From: Lachnospiraceae bacterium UBA3273 | GTDB lineage: Bacteria; Bacillota; Clostridia; Lachnospirales; Lachnospiraceae | Direction: 5' to 3' | NCBI GenBank assembly: GCA_002362385.1 | Contig: DEUB01000042.1 | Coordinates: 1-64,000 of the forward strand | DNA: 64,000 nt | Part shown: piece after piece, positions 1-8,147 of the stretch | Numbering within the stretch: position 1 is the first letter of the stretch | Layout: every line of letters begins with the position of its first letter | The notes under the pieces: generated by a model | Seen by the model: the letters and a program-made list of their open reading frames with translations, nothing else | Database searches by the model: none | Told to the model about the DNA's origin: nothing | Made by a program: the position numbers and the translations under genes

Positions 1-42
1 GCCAATAAAAATTATACACTAACCAGTAAATTACAGGTAAAA

Positions 43-3000
43 TCAGGTCACTTTTATATTCGATTCGCCAAAGGCGCTTTTTAAACTCTCCAGAAGCCGG
101 TCGTCCGCTTTCACGTTCTGGTTGGCCGGAAGGGGCTTCTGCTGCTTTTCCTTTTCGCAATATATCACTACCCTGTCATTGCCTTCGGATAAAGCCAGTA
201 TGGATGAAAGCACCCTCTCTTTCTGCACATACTCTTCTATGGAAGGAAATTTTATCCAGAGCTTCTTTGGCGCCTCGTCAAAGGTCATCATGGATTCAAA
301 AATAACTTTGCCGTCCTTATCCTCTTCTATACTGGTACGTCCGGTAATAAATACCTTTTCCTCTTCCACAAGCTTTCCCGCATACTTTTCGTAATCTCTG
401 GGAAATACCACGATCTCCACGCTTCCCGCCAGATCCTCCACAGTCAGGAACGCCATCATTTTGTCGTTTTTCGTATATTTGACGGTTTTTCCTGCAATGA
501 TGCCTCCTACCGTTACCTTAATACCGTCGTCTATCTTGGCATGTCCCAGCTCTTCGTCCAGCATAAACTCTGCCGTAGTGGCAGAGATTTGCCGTTTCCA
601 GATGGTCTCATACTCTTCTAAAGGATGTCCGCTGATATAGAAACCGATAACCTCTTTTTCAAACCCTAAAAGGACTTCTTTTTTATATTCTCCAACATCG
701 GGCATTTTGATGTCATAATCCGCTTTTTCCTCTTCGTTTGCAAAGTCAAAAAGGGACATCTGGCCCGCCATATTGTTTTTCTTATCCTTGATGATGCTGT
801 CCATAATCTGGACGTATACGCTCATCTGCTGTTTTCTGGTGCCCGGCAGACTGTCAAAGGCTCCCGCCTTGATGAAATTCTCAACCAGCCTCTTATTGAT
901 ATCCTCCTCTGCCAATCTGGTAATGAAATCTTTAAGGTTCTTATAAGGACCTCTTTCTTCCCTCTCCCTTACCAAAAGGTCGATGATATTGCGTCCTACG
1001 CCCTTAATGGCATTTAAGGCATACACAATTGCGCCGTCCTTTACGGAAAATCCCACCAGTCCCTCATTGACATCCGGCGGCAGGATCTTAATGCCCATGG
1101 AACGGCATACCATGATATAGGAAGAGACCTTTCCCGCATTATCAATGACGGAAGTCAGAAGAGCCGCCATAAATTCCACGGGATAATAGTATTTTAAATA
1201 TGCGGTCTCATATGCCACTACCGCATAAGCCGCAGCATGGGATTTATTGAAAGCATATTTTGCAAAGTCCATCATATCGTTGTAGATCTGTTCCGCCACG
1301 TTTTCGGGAATTCCTTTGGAAACACAGCCCGGCACCCCTTCTTCTTTATTACCGTAAACAAAATTGGCGCGCTCTTTTTCCATAACGGCCTGTTTTTTCT
1401 TGCTCATGGCACGGCGGACAAGATCGCTTCTGCCCAGTGTATAGCCGCCCAGATCCCTTACGATCTGCATAACCTGCTCCTGATAAACAATACAGCCGTA
1501 GGTAGGTTCCAGTATAGGCTGCAGTTCCGGACAGGAATAGGTCACGCTGTCCTGGTTATTTTTGCCCTCGATATATTTGGGAATAAAATCCATAGGCCCG
1601 GGCCTGTAAAGGGAGATGCCCGCAATGACGTCCTCTAAGTTTTGGGGCTTTAACTCCTTCATAAAGCTTTTCATTCCCGCACTTTCCAGCTGGAACACCC
1701 CGTCGGTCCTGCCCGTTCCCAAGGAATCATAGACCGCCTTGTCGTCAAAGTCTATTTTATCTATGTCGATCTTTATCCCCCGGCTCATTTCCGCCAGCTT
1801 GCATGCATTCTGGATGACCGTCAGGGTACGCAGCCCCAGAAAGTCCATTTTGAGAAGTCCCAGTTCTTCAATGGTAGTCATAGTAAACTGGGTGGTAATG
1901 GAACCGTCGGAGCCTCTTGAAAGAGGGACGAATTCATCAGCCGGCTCCCTGCAGATCACCACCCCTGCCGCGTGCATGGAGGTATGTCTGGGAAGCCCCT
2001 CCAAGCGCTTACACATATCAAGCAGTTCTTTTACCTGCTCGTCCTTTTCATAAAGGCTGCGAAGCTCCGGATTGACCGAAAGCGCCCGGTCCAGGGTAAT
2101 ATTCAATTCATTGGGGATCATTTTGGCCAGGGTATCCGCAAAGGCGTAAGGCAGATCCATAACCCTTGCCACATCCCTGATGACGCCCTTTGCAGCCAGC
2201 GTACCGAAGGTAACGATCTGCACCACCTTATCGGCGCCATATTTTCTGCCCACATAATCGATGACCTCCTGCCTTCTTTCAAAGCAAAAGTCAATATCAA
2301 TATCCGGCATGGATACACGCTCCGGATTTAAGAAACGCTCAAAGAGCAGATTATATTCAATAGGGTCGATATTGGTAATCTTTAAACAGTAGGAAACGAT
2401 GCTGCCCGCCGCCGAACCGCGGCCCGGCCCCACCATAATATCATTCTGTCTTGCATAATTAATGAAGTCCCAGACAATGAGGAAATAATCCACATAGCCC
2501 ATTTCCTGTATGACGGAAAGCTCATAGTCTAACCTTTCTCTCAAAGTTCCGTCGTCTTCCGGATAACGCTCCTCTAAGCCGTCGGAACACAGTTTATTCA
2601 GATAGCTCCATGAATCATAGCCTTCCGGCACTTCAAATCTGGGCAGCTTGGTCACGCCGAATTCGATCTCCACATTGCAGCGCTCTGCGATCCTGTGGGT
2701 ATTTTCCAGAGCCTCCAAGGCATAGGGAAAGAGCTGCTTCATCTCGTCTTCGCTTTTGATGTAGTACTGCCCGCCCTCGTAACGCATCCTGTCCTCATCC
2801 GCCAGCTTCTTTCCTGTCTGGAGGCAGAGGAGGATGTCGTGGGGTTTTTCGTCCTCCGCATAGGTATAATGTACGTCATTGGTGGCAACTAAGGGGATAT
2901 CCAGTTCCCTGCTCATGCCAAGAAGGGCCGTATTAACCGTTTTCTGCTGGGGAATGCCGTGATCCTGCAGCTCTAAAAAATAATTGCCCTTGCCGAAACA

Positions 3001-3492
3001 CGCTTCATATTTTAAAGCGGCTTTTTTGGCTTCTTCCATCAGTCCTTTGGTAATATAGCGCTGGACCTCTCCCGCCAGACATGCGGACAGGGCTATAAGG
3101 CCCTCGTGATATTCCTGTAAGATTTCCATATCCACACGGGGTTTATAATAGTAGCCTTCCGTAAAGCCCTTGCTGACGATCTTCATCAGATTGGAATATC
3201 CCTGGTTGTTTTCCGCTAATAATACCAGATGGTAGTAGCGGTCGTCTCCCCCGGTCAGTTCCTTATCAAACCGCGAATTGGGAGCGACGTAAACCTCACA
3301 GCCCAAAATAGGCCTGATACCGATCTCTCTTGCCGCCTTGTAAAAGTCAATGACGCCGTACATTACGCCATGATCCGTAATGGCCACGCTGTCCATGCCA
3401 AGCTCCTTGACTCGTTTTACACACTCTTTAATTTTATTGGAACCGTCCAGAAGGGAATATTCCGTATGGACGTGAAGATGGGTAAATGCCAT
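43..3492 (-). CDS. dnaE: DNA polymerase III alpha subunit (DnaE)
   Basis: Replicative DNA polymerase of the C-family, 1149 residues, the usual length of Gram-positive DnaE (PolC is larger and carries an internal exonuclease, absent here). The N-terminal PHP domain starts at once with HLHVHTEYSLLDG and has ITDHGVMYG near residue 38. The palm domain shows VGPGRGSAAGS (about 354-364) and the two catalytic aspartates in PDIDIDF (396-402). A helix-hairpin-helix/OB-fold region follows, with the OB strand around residues 985-1035. The start is the only Met before the PHP motif; its ribosome site is weak (AAGAGAG). The coding end is 42 bases from the window edge, so the downstream neighbour is not visible. 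Family assignment is secure. In Clostridia DnaE works beside PolC (established knowledge). Confidence 0.98.
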   Translation of the reverse strand: MAFTHLHVHTEYSLLDGSNKIKECVKRVKELGMDSVAITDHGVMYGVIDFYKAAREIGIRPILGCEVYVAPNSRFDKELTGGDDRYYHLVLLAENNQGYSNLMKIVSKGFTEGYYYKPRVDMEILQEYHEGLIALSACLAGEVQRYITKGLMEEAKKAALKYEACFGKGNYFLELQDHGIPQQKTVNTALLGMSRELDIPLVATNDVHYTYAEDEKPHDILLCLQTGKKLADEDRMRYEGGQYYIKSEDEMKQLFPYALEALENTHRIAERCNVEIEFGVTKLPRFEVPEGYDSWSYLNKLCSDGLEERYPEDDGTLRERLDYELSVIQEMGYVDYFLIVWDFINYARQNDIMVGPGRGSAAGSIVSYCLKITNIDPIEYNLLFERFLNPERVSMPDIDIDFCFERRQEVIDYVGRKYGADKVVQIVTFGTLAAKGVIRDVARVMDLPYAFADTLAKMIPNELNITLDRALSVNPELRSLYEKDEQVKELLDMCKRLEGLPRHTSMHAAGVVICREPADEFVPLSRGSDGSITTQFTMTTIEELGLLKMDFLGLRTLTVIQNACKLAEMSRGIKIDIDKIDFDDKAVYDSLGTGRTDGVFQLESAGMKSFMKELKPQNLEDVIAGISLYRPGPMDFIPKYIEGKNNQDSVTYSCPELQPILEPTYGCIVYQEQVMQIVRDLGGYTLGRSDLVRRAMSKKKQAVMEKERANFVYGNKEEGVPGCVSKGIPENVAEQIYNDMMDFAKYAFNKSHAAAYAVVAYETAYLKYYYPVEFMAALLTSVIDNAGKVSSYIMVCRSMGIKILPPDVNEGLVGFSVKDGAIVYALNAIKGVGRNIIDLLVREREERGPYKNLKDFITRLAEEDINKRLVENFIKAGAFDSLPGTRKQQMSVYVQIMDSIIKDKKNNMAGQMSLFDFANEEEKADYDIKMPDVGEYKKEVLLGFEKEVIGFYISGHPLEEYETIWKRQISATTAEFMLDEELGHAKIDDGIKVTVGGIIAGKTVKYTKNDKMMAFLTVEDLAGSVEIVVFPRDYEKYAGKLVEEEKVFITGRTSIEEDKDGKVIFESMMTFDEAPKKLWIKFPSIEEYVQKERVLSSILALSEGNDRVVIYCEKEKQQKPLPANQNVKADDRLLESLKSAFGESNIKVT

Positions 3493-3536
3493 GTGTTTCT
3501 GTTCTCTCTTCCCAGCTTTTTTCTTAATTTTACCAA

Positions 3537-3576
3537 AAAAGAAATGCCTTTACCAGTGGGAGAGGCATTTCTTTTT
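3537..3576. terminator. Bidirectional hairpin upstream of dnaE
   Basis: A 13-base perfect stem (AAAAGAAATGCCT / AGGCATTTCTTTT) has A/T runs on both sides, as in a bidirectional intrinsic terminator. It lies 45 bases upstream of the dnaE start and downstream of the M56 gene, so it probably ends transcription entering from the M56 operon. A role as a dnaE leader hairpin cannot be excluded. Confidence 0.6.
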
Positions 3577-3596
3577 AAAGGATATGGGGGAAAATA

Positions 3597-3777
3597 CGTT
3601 TCGGTGTAAAGTCCGGGCCGGGGGATAAAAAACAATGATATTGCGTCGCCTCGCTTGCGCTTCGCAAAAAACGTAGCAGTGCTAGGCTCGAAAATACCTC
3701 GCCAAGCGCTGACGTTTTTTGAGAGGCTCCTTAATATCTTTGTTTTTATCCCCCGGCCCGGACTTTACACCGAAACG
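3597..3777 (+). repeat. Long palindromic element E1 with conserved bulged tip
   Basis: A 181-base near-perfect palindrome fills most of the 318-base gap between dnaE and the M56 gene. The left arm begins at 3597 with CGTTTCGGTGTAAAGTCC and the right arm ends at 3777 with its reverse complement. The first 35 bases match exactly; the match then continues for about 10 more bases past a one-base bulge and a mismatch. The tip (3651-3735) contains GCTTGCGCTTCG, then AAAAAACGT-AG-CAGTGCT pairing with AGCGCTG-ACGTTTTTT. That leaves an AG bulge on the left strand and a small inner hairpin (GGC/GCC). The right strand continues GGCTCCTTAAT. The same tip occurs in element E2 (14616-14832) with entirely different arms. 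No protein is encoded. Confidence 0.85.
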
Positions 3778-3810
3778 GCTCTTCCTTAGGGCTACGGGTA
3801 TATTGATACC

Positions 3811-5973
3811 TTAAAGCTTCATCTCAGATTCTATTTTCTTTTTGGTCTGCTCGCTGAGGTAGTAACTGATCCGGTCGTATTGGGAATAGGTCAGGGTATT
3901 TCCCAGGTCCAGATAGTACATCAGGCATTTGTCGGCTTCATCCTCGTCTAAATAGTAAACACAGTCTGTCAGAACGTCAAAGGTCAGTTCTTTTTTGTCC
4001 ATGGTCATGATCAGTTCTGCTAAGGTATCGCTTTCCATATAGTACATGACCGAGCGGAGTATTTCTCCGTTTATCGGGTCTATTTCTTTGTTTTTTATGG
4101 CCTGCGCCAGATATTGTCCCGTCAGTTGCTCGGAGCCGTATATGAAGATGTCTTCCAGTTCATCAGCCGTCAGGGTTACTCCTTGCTTACATAACTCCTT
4201 AAGTATCTCGCTGACGGTTTTATCATCCATATAGCAGAGGGCATCCCACATTTTTTCTTTATCTATATTTCCTTTTCGGATTTCCGGAAGGACGCTGTCC
4301 GCATATTCTTCCTCAGGGGAATAATAAAGCTTCTCAACTGCATCGTTATCCAATGTGGAATGGCTGATTTCCAGGTTTTTCAGTTTTGCGGCCTTTCCCA
4401 CCATTTTAATGACGTTGCGCCCTTCTTTTAACGGTACTGAAACCGTATTGGAGTCTCCGGTTTCGTTGAGTACGGAGACGCTGTAATCCGGGGCAACATA
4501 TACGATCTTGAATTTTCCTTCTTTGATATCAAAGGAAGACGATATCTCAATGTCAGTATCCTTTTTGGCATATATGATATAGAGGCTGTCGGAACCGTTA
4601 AGGCCCAATCCCCTGCATCTGACCCTGTCTCCGCCGGCATAGGAATAGGCGGCCCACAGGTCGTTTTTATCCACCCCTGCGATCATTTCATCGGAATCGT
4701 ATGTCCAGTAGGACTCCCCTGATTTATCAATTTTGGCAACTCCGTTTAAAAAGTCGTCTTCATCCATTTTAAAAAGATCAAAGAAGGACCATTCGTCATC
4801 TTCCGTATCATAAACGGAATCTCCGCTTACATCTTCCCTGTCGGCAAATATGATGACATTTCCGCAGGCGCTCAAACCCATGAGAAGGGCCATGGCGCAC
4901 AGGGAGCAAAATACTTTTAACATACTTTGTTTTTTATATTCTACAATTCCTTTTAAACGTTCTTTCAAAGCTTTTTTCTCCTCCAGTAATGTTGTTAAAA
5001 ATTCCGTTTCTCCAAAATCCAGGTTCTTCTGGGCCGTATCCAAAAGAATATTTCCGTAAACCTTTTTTCCGTTTTCCGACAGATGCATTAAGATCTGCTC
5101 GTCACAGGAAAGCTCACAGTCCTCGGAAATAATTTTGGAAATCTTATAAAATACGGGATTAAACCAGTGGATACACAGTATCAGCTGCCAAAGCCATTTA
5201 TACCATAAATCTTTCCTTTTTATATGAAGCAGCTCATGGTGCAGGACCAGAGCAACGTCCCCTACCGTTCTTTCCTGTATGGGTAAAACCACAAAGGGGT
5301 TTAATAAGCCCATGGTAACCGGTCCTGATACCTGCCTGCTTTCATATATGGATATATTTTTTCCCAAATGCAGCCTCAAAGCAACCACATTTGCGGTTAT
5401 CATGGTGTTTCCGTCTATAACGGGCCGGCAGAAAGCCTTGGTATTTTTGATCAGCTTCCGGTAATGGGCCAGTTTTACCAAAAATGCGGTCAGTGCGCCA
5501 AACAGCCATAAAATTCCCAAAGCATATAGGATTCCCTTTTCAATTGTCCCAAGATCCTTTTGTTTTGCGGAGAAAACCTCTCTTCCCGGCTCTTTCAGGC
5601 TCTCCGATTCCGCCATGCCATCCGGGGCTTCAGGCGTCAGTCCTTTTTCCGTTTTGCTGTACTCTTCCCAAGCCGCCGCACTCTCCGACCCATCTGAAAA
5701 TTCGGATTTATGGATCCGCCCTGCCGCTTGCCCGTCTTCCGCTTTTTCCGCCGCAATTTCATTTTCCCCTCCAAAAAAGGGATAGGAAACATGAAGGGGC
5801 GCGAATCCAAAGCCTGCGGGAAGCATCAGCCGCAGCGCCAGAATAAGCCAGATATAATAGTTCCACTTTTTGGAGAAATATTTTCGGGTTAAGGGATGGA
5901 GCAGTATTAAAATTCCTCCTATTACCGCTCCTGTTAACGATAATGATACGATATTCAAAAACAGCTTTTCCAT
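3811..5973 (-). CDS. M56 (BlaR1/MecR1-like) membrane metallopeptidase with a helical-repeat C-terminus
   Basis: Integral-membrane zinc peptidase of the BlaR1/MecR1 family, 720 residues. Membrane segments lie near residues 8-26 and 38-55, with a further one near 147-167, and a linker separates the second and third. The zinc motif HHELLH is at 245-250, followed by CELSCDE (about 286-292), which supplies the third ligand. A last membrane segment lies at about 354-372 (LMGLSACG). In true BlaR1 the extracellular C-terminus is a penicillin-binding domain. Here residues 373-720 show no such SxxK domain. They hold a beta-rich stretch (about 420-530) and then helical repeats with recurring CYMDD / YYMES / YYLDE patterns. 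It is co-transcribed with the BlaI-type repressor (9-base gap) and has a strong AGGAGG site. Likely role (inference): cleave or inactivate the repressor in response to an envelope signal other than beta-lactam. Confidence 0.88.
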   Translation of the reverse strand: MEKLFLNIVSLSLTGAVIGGILILLHPLTRKYFSKKWNYYIWLILALRLMLPAGFGFAPLHVSYPFFGGENEIAAEKAEDGQAAGRIHKSEFSDGSESAAAWEEYSKTEKGLTPEAPDGMAESESLKEPGREVFSAKQKDLGTIEKGILYALGILWLFGALTAFLVKLAHYRKLIKNTKAFCRPVIDGNTMITANVVALRLHLGKNISIYESRQVSGPVTMGLLNPFVVLPIQERTVGDVALVLHHELLHIKRKDLWYKWLWQLILCIHWFNPVFYKISKIISEDCELSCDEQILMHLSENGKKVYGNILLDTAQKNLDFGETEFLTTLLEEKKALKERLKGIVEYKKQSMLKVFCSLCAMALLMGLSACGNVIIFADREDVSGDSVYDTEDDEWSFFDLFKMDEDDFLNGVAKIDKSGESYWTYDSDEMIAGVDKNDLWAAYSYAGGDRVRCRGLGLNGSDSLYIIYAKKDTDIEISSSFDIKEGKFKIVYVAPDYSVSVLNETGDSNTVSVPLKEGRNVIKMVGKAAKLKNLEISHSTLDNDAVEKLYYSPEEEYADSVLPEIRKGNIDKEKMWDALCYMDDKTVSEILKELCKQGVTLTADELEDIFIYGSEQLTGQYLAQAIKNKEIDPINGEILRSVMYYMESDTLAELIMTMDKKELTFDVLTDCVYYLDEDEADKCLMYYLDLGNTLTYSQYDRISYYLSEQTKKKIESEMKL

Positions 5974-5982
5974 AACCGCCTC

Positions 5983-6372
5983 CTATCTATCCTTTGCCGA
6001 TTCCAATCCTTTATTGAAATAATCCCTAAGCTCTTCAATGTCTTCCCTGCTTAAATCCTCATTTTCCACCAGTGCGGCGGCAAGACTGCGGCTGCTCCCG
6101 CCAAAAAACTTGTTGACAAAGCTTTTCATCTCCGCATTCACATAATCGTTTCGTTTTACACAGGGGGCGTAATAATAAACCTCTTTTTTCTCCTGGCTGA
6201 TAACACCCTTTTTCAAAAGCCTCTGGATCAGGGTCAGCACCGTCGTGCGTTCCCATTTTTTGTTCTCATTGAGAAAATTCCTGATCTCTCCCGCATTTAA
6301 AGGTCTGTCAGCCGACCAGAGCGCTTCCAGAATTTCCAGTTCCGCATTGCTGACTGTTGTATTCATATCCAT
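5983..6372 (-). CDS. BlaI/MecI/CopY-family repressor
   Basis: A 129-residue winged-helix repressor with the family layout. An N-terminal DNA-binding half (NAELEILEALW near residue 8, then ERTTVLTLIQRLLKKGVI near 42-59) is followed by a dimerisation tail (NKFFGGS, EDIEELRDYFNKG). It is first in a two-gene operon with the M56 peptidase, the standard repressor/antirepressor pairing. Its promoter carries dyad operators overlapping the -35/-10 (6442-6495), so autorepression relieved by proteolysis is expected from family knowledge. The start may be Met1 or Met3; both lie just downstream of GGGG. Confidence 0.92.
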   Translation of the reverse strand: MDMNTTVSNAELEILEALWSADRPLNAGEIRNFLNENKKWERTTVLTLIQRLLKKGVISQEKKEVYYYAPCVKRNDYVNAEMKSFVNKFFGGSSRSLAAALVENEDLSREDIEELRDYFNKGLESAKDR

Positions 6373-6406
6373 TTTCTGTTCCCCGATCTTTTATTTTTAG
6401 AACCCG

Positions 6407-6495
6407 TCATACAGTGCCATAGCTGTATGATGATATGCTTCATTGTCTACTTATGTAGACAATTTAAGTCTACAGCTGTAGTCTTTGTTTGTCAA
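6407..6495 (-). promoter_or_regulatory. Promoter and dyad operators of the BlaI/M56 operon
   Basis: On the minus strand TTGACA (plus 6490-6495) is followed after 17 bases by TAGACT (6467-6472). A dyad centred on CTACAGCTGTAG (6470-6481) overlaps the -10 and the spacer. A second, perfect dyad, ATTGTCTAC-TTAT-GTAGACAAT, lies at 6442-6463. Both have the TAC/GTA core typical of BlaI/MecI operators. A third inverted repeat, TCATACAG-N8-CTGTATGA, lies at 6407-6430 in the leader. Confidence 0.85.
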
Positions 6496-6525
6496 TAGCG
6501 TAATATAGAAAAAGTAATATAGAAA

Positions 6526-6576
6526 AAGAACAAAAAAAGAGCCCGTAACCTGCGGATTTAAAATGCGGTTACGGGC
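6526..6576 (-). terminator. Intrinsic terminator of metK
   Basis: Just past the metK stop, the minus strand reads CCCGTAACCGCA, a short loop, then TGCGGTTACGGG-like pairing, followed by CTCTTTTTTTG. A strong GC-rich stem with a U-tract gives a clear rho-independent terminator. Confidence 0.88.
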
Positions 6577-6588
6577 CCACTCATTCTT

Positions 6589-7776
6589 TTATAAATATTT
6601 CTTTAACAGTTCAACCTTATCCAGTTTCTCCCATGGAAGGTCTAAATCATTACGTCCAAAATGTCCGTAGGCTGCGGTCTGTTTGTAAATAGGTCTGCGC
6701 AGATTAAGCATCTTGATGATGCCGGCAGGACGCAGGTCAAAATTCTCCCGCACGATGTCTACAAGCTTTTCGTCAGAAATTTTGCCCGTTCCAAAGGTAT
6801 CTACCATAACGGAGGTAGGCTGTGCGACGCCGATCGCATAGGACAACTGAATTTCACACTTCTCTGCAATGCCTGCCGCCACAATATTCTTTGCAACATA
6901 TCTTGCCGCATAAGCAGCAGAACGGTCAACCTTGGTGCAGTCCTTTCCGGAAAAAGCGCCGCCGCCGTGGCGTGCATATCCGCCGTAAGTATCTACGATG
7001 ATCTTTCTTCCCGTAAGTCCCGCATCCCCGTGGGGTCCTCCAATGACGAAACGTCCTGTGGGATTAATATAATACTTGGTGTCGGCATCCAGCATATCCT
7101 TAGGCAGTACCGGATCAAAAACATATTTTTTAATATCTTCGTGGATCTGTTCCTGGGTAACGTTATCATCATGCTGGGTGGAAAGCACTACCGCTTCTAA
7201 ACGGAGAGGCTTGCCGTTCTCATCATATTCCACAGAGACCTGGCTTTTTCCGTCCGGTCTCAGATAAGGCAGCGTGCCGTCCTTACGTACCTTCGTAAGC
7301 TGCAGAACCAGCTTATGGGCAAGGCTGATGGGGTAAGGCATCAGCTCTTCCGTCTCGTTGGTGGCATATCCGAACATCATGCCCTGGTCTCCCGCGCCGA
7401 TGGCCTCGATTTCCTCATCAGACATCCGGTTTTCTTTTGCTTCCAAAGCCTTATCCACGCCCATGGCAATGTCGGCAGACTGCTTATCTAAAGCTACCAT
7501 AACCGCACAGGTATTGGAATCAAAGCCGATCTCTCCTTTGTTGTAACCGATTTCATCCACAGTATTTCTTACAATTGCGGGAATATCTAACTGTGCCTTT
7601 GTAGTCAATTCCCCCGTGACCAGCACAAAACCCGTACAGCAGCAGGTCTCACATGCCACACGGCTCATGGGATCCTGTTCCATGCATGCATCCAGGATCG
7701 CATCGGAAACAGCATCGCAAACCTTGTCAGGATGCCCTTCCGTAACGGACTCTGAAGTAAATAAACGTTTTTCCAT
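6589..7776 (-). CDS. metK: S-adenosylmethionine synthetase
   Basis: Makes SAM from methionine and ATP. The 395-residue length matches the family. It starts MEKRLFTSESVTEGHPDK and shows the ATP-binding GAGDQGMMFGYA motif, the KTQ-type central strands, GGPHGDAGLTGRKIIVDTYGG and the C-terminal GHFGR. The start is placed at 7776, not at an upstream in-frame ATG (7815): AAGGAGG sits 8 bases before it, and the upstream ATG touches the U-tract of the riboswitch terminator. Expression should be repressed by SAM through the S-box leader directly upstream. Confidence 0.98.
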   Translation of the reverse strand: MEKRLFTSESVTEGHPDKVCDAVSDAILDACMEQDPMSRVACETCCCTGFVLVTGELTTKAQLDIPAIVRNTVDEIGYNKGEIGFDSNTCAVMVALDKQSADIAMGVDKALEAKENRMSDEEIEAIGAGDQGMMFGYATNETEELMPYPISLAHKLVLQLTKVRKDGTLPYLRPDGKSQVSVEYDENGKPLRLEAVVLSTQHDDNVTQEQIHEDIKKYVFDPVLPKDMLDADTKYYINPTGRFVIGGPHGDAGLTGRKIIVDTYGGYARHGGGAFSGKDCTKVDRSAAYAARYVAKNIVAAGIAEKCEIQLSYAIGVAQPTSVMVDTFGTGKISDEKLVDIVRENFDLRPAGIIKMLNLRRPIYKQTAAYGHFGRNDLDLPWEKLDKVELLKKYL

Positions 7777-7816
7777 TGCTTTATCCTCCTTGTTTTCTTT
7801 TTTGAAAATAAACATT

Positions 7817-7844
7817 AAAAAATCCGCTTCGTTTCATAAGCGGA
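7817..7844 (-). terminator. Riboswitch-controlled terminator in the metK leader
   Basis: The minus strand reads TCCGCTT-ATGAAACG-AAGCGGA followed by TTTTTTAA. It lies between the SAM riboswitch aptamer and the metK ribosome binding site, where an S-box expression platform puts its terminator. Confidence 0.9.
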
Positions 7845-7863
7845 CCGGTCAGACATAAAGATC

Positions 7864-7967
7864 CTCTTATTGTTCGAATTTTCGCTCAGGTTGGCACCTT
7901 CCTTTGTCTGTCGGGGTTGCCGTGGCTTCATAGATCCTTTGTATCTCCACCACTCTGAATAAGAGAC
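7864..7967 (-). promoter_or_regulatory. SAM-I (S-box) riboswitch
   Basis: The minus strand has the P1 helix CTCTTATT / AATAAGAG closing a core with the class-defining pieces: AGAGTGGTGGAG, GGATCTATGAAGCC, CGGCAACC and GGAAGGTGCCAACC. Its position upstream of metK, followed by a terminator, matches the SAM-I class that turns transcription off when SAM is abundant (established knowledge). Confidence 0.96.
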
Positions 7968-7998
7968 TTCGCAATATTGAGTTTTTATATCTAAAAAT

Positions 7999-8027
7999 AC
8001 TATATAATATCGCCACATCGTCGTCAA
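7999..8027 (-). promoter_or_regulatory. metK promoter
   Basis: TTGACG (plus 8022-8027) and TATAGT (7999-8004) are separated by 17 bases on the minus strand, about 30 bases upstream of the riboswitch. The rest of the 371-base gap (7777-8147) holds the riboswitch, its terminator and an AT-rich stretch with the start region of the divergent HD-GYP gene. Confidence 0.75.
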
Positions 8028-8147
8028 GTATTCTGATAGAGGATTTTTAAAAAATTTCCGTGAAAAATAAATATTTTTATAATTAACAGTAGGCACCGTC
8101 CGAAAAAATATAGTAGAATAAAAAAAAGCCAAAAGGAGAATACCCTA

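Noticed and set aside
3417..3635. Minus-strand frame of 72 codons between the M56 gene and dnaE
   Set aside because: It runs through the terminator and the arm of E1 and overlaps the dnaE start; no coding signal.
3811..6372. Beta-lactam resistance locus
   Set aside because: The M56/BlaI pair is present but there is no penicillin-sensing domain and no beta-lactamase or PBP2a gene in the neighbourhood.
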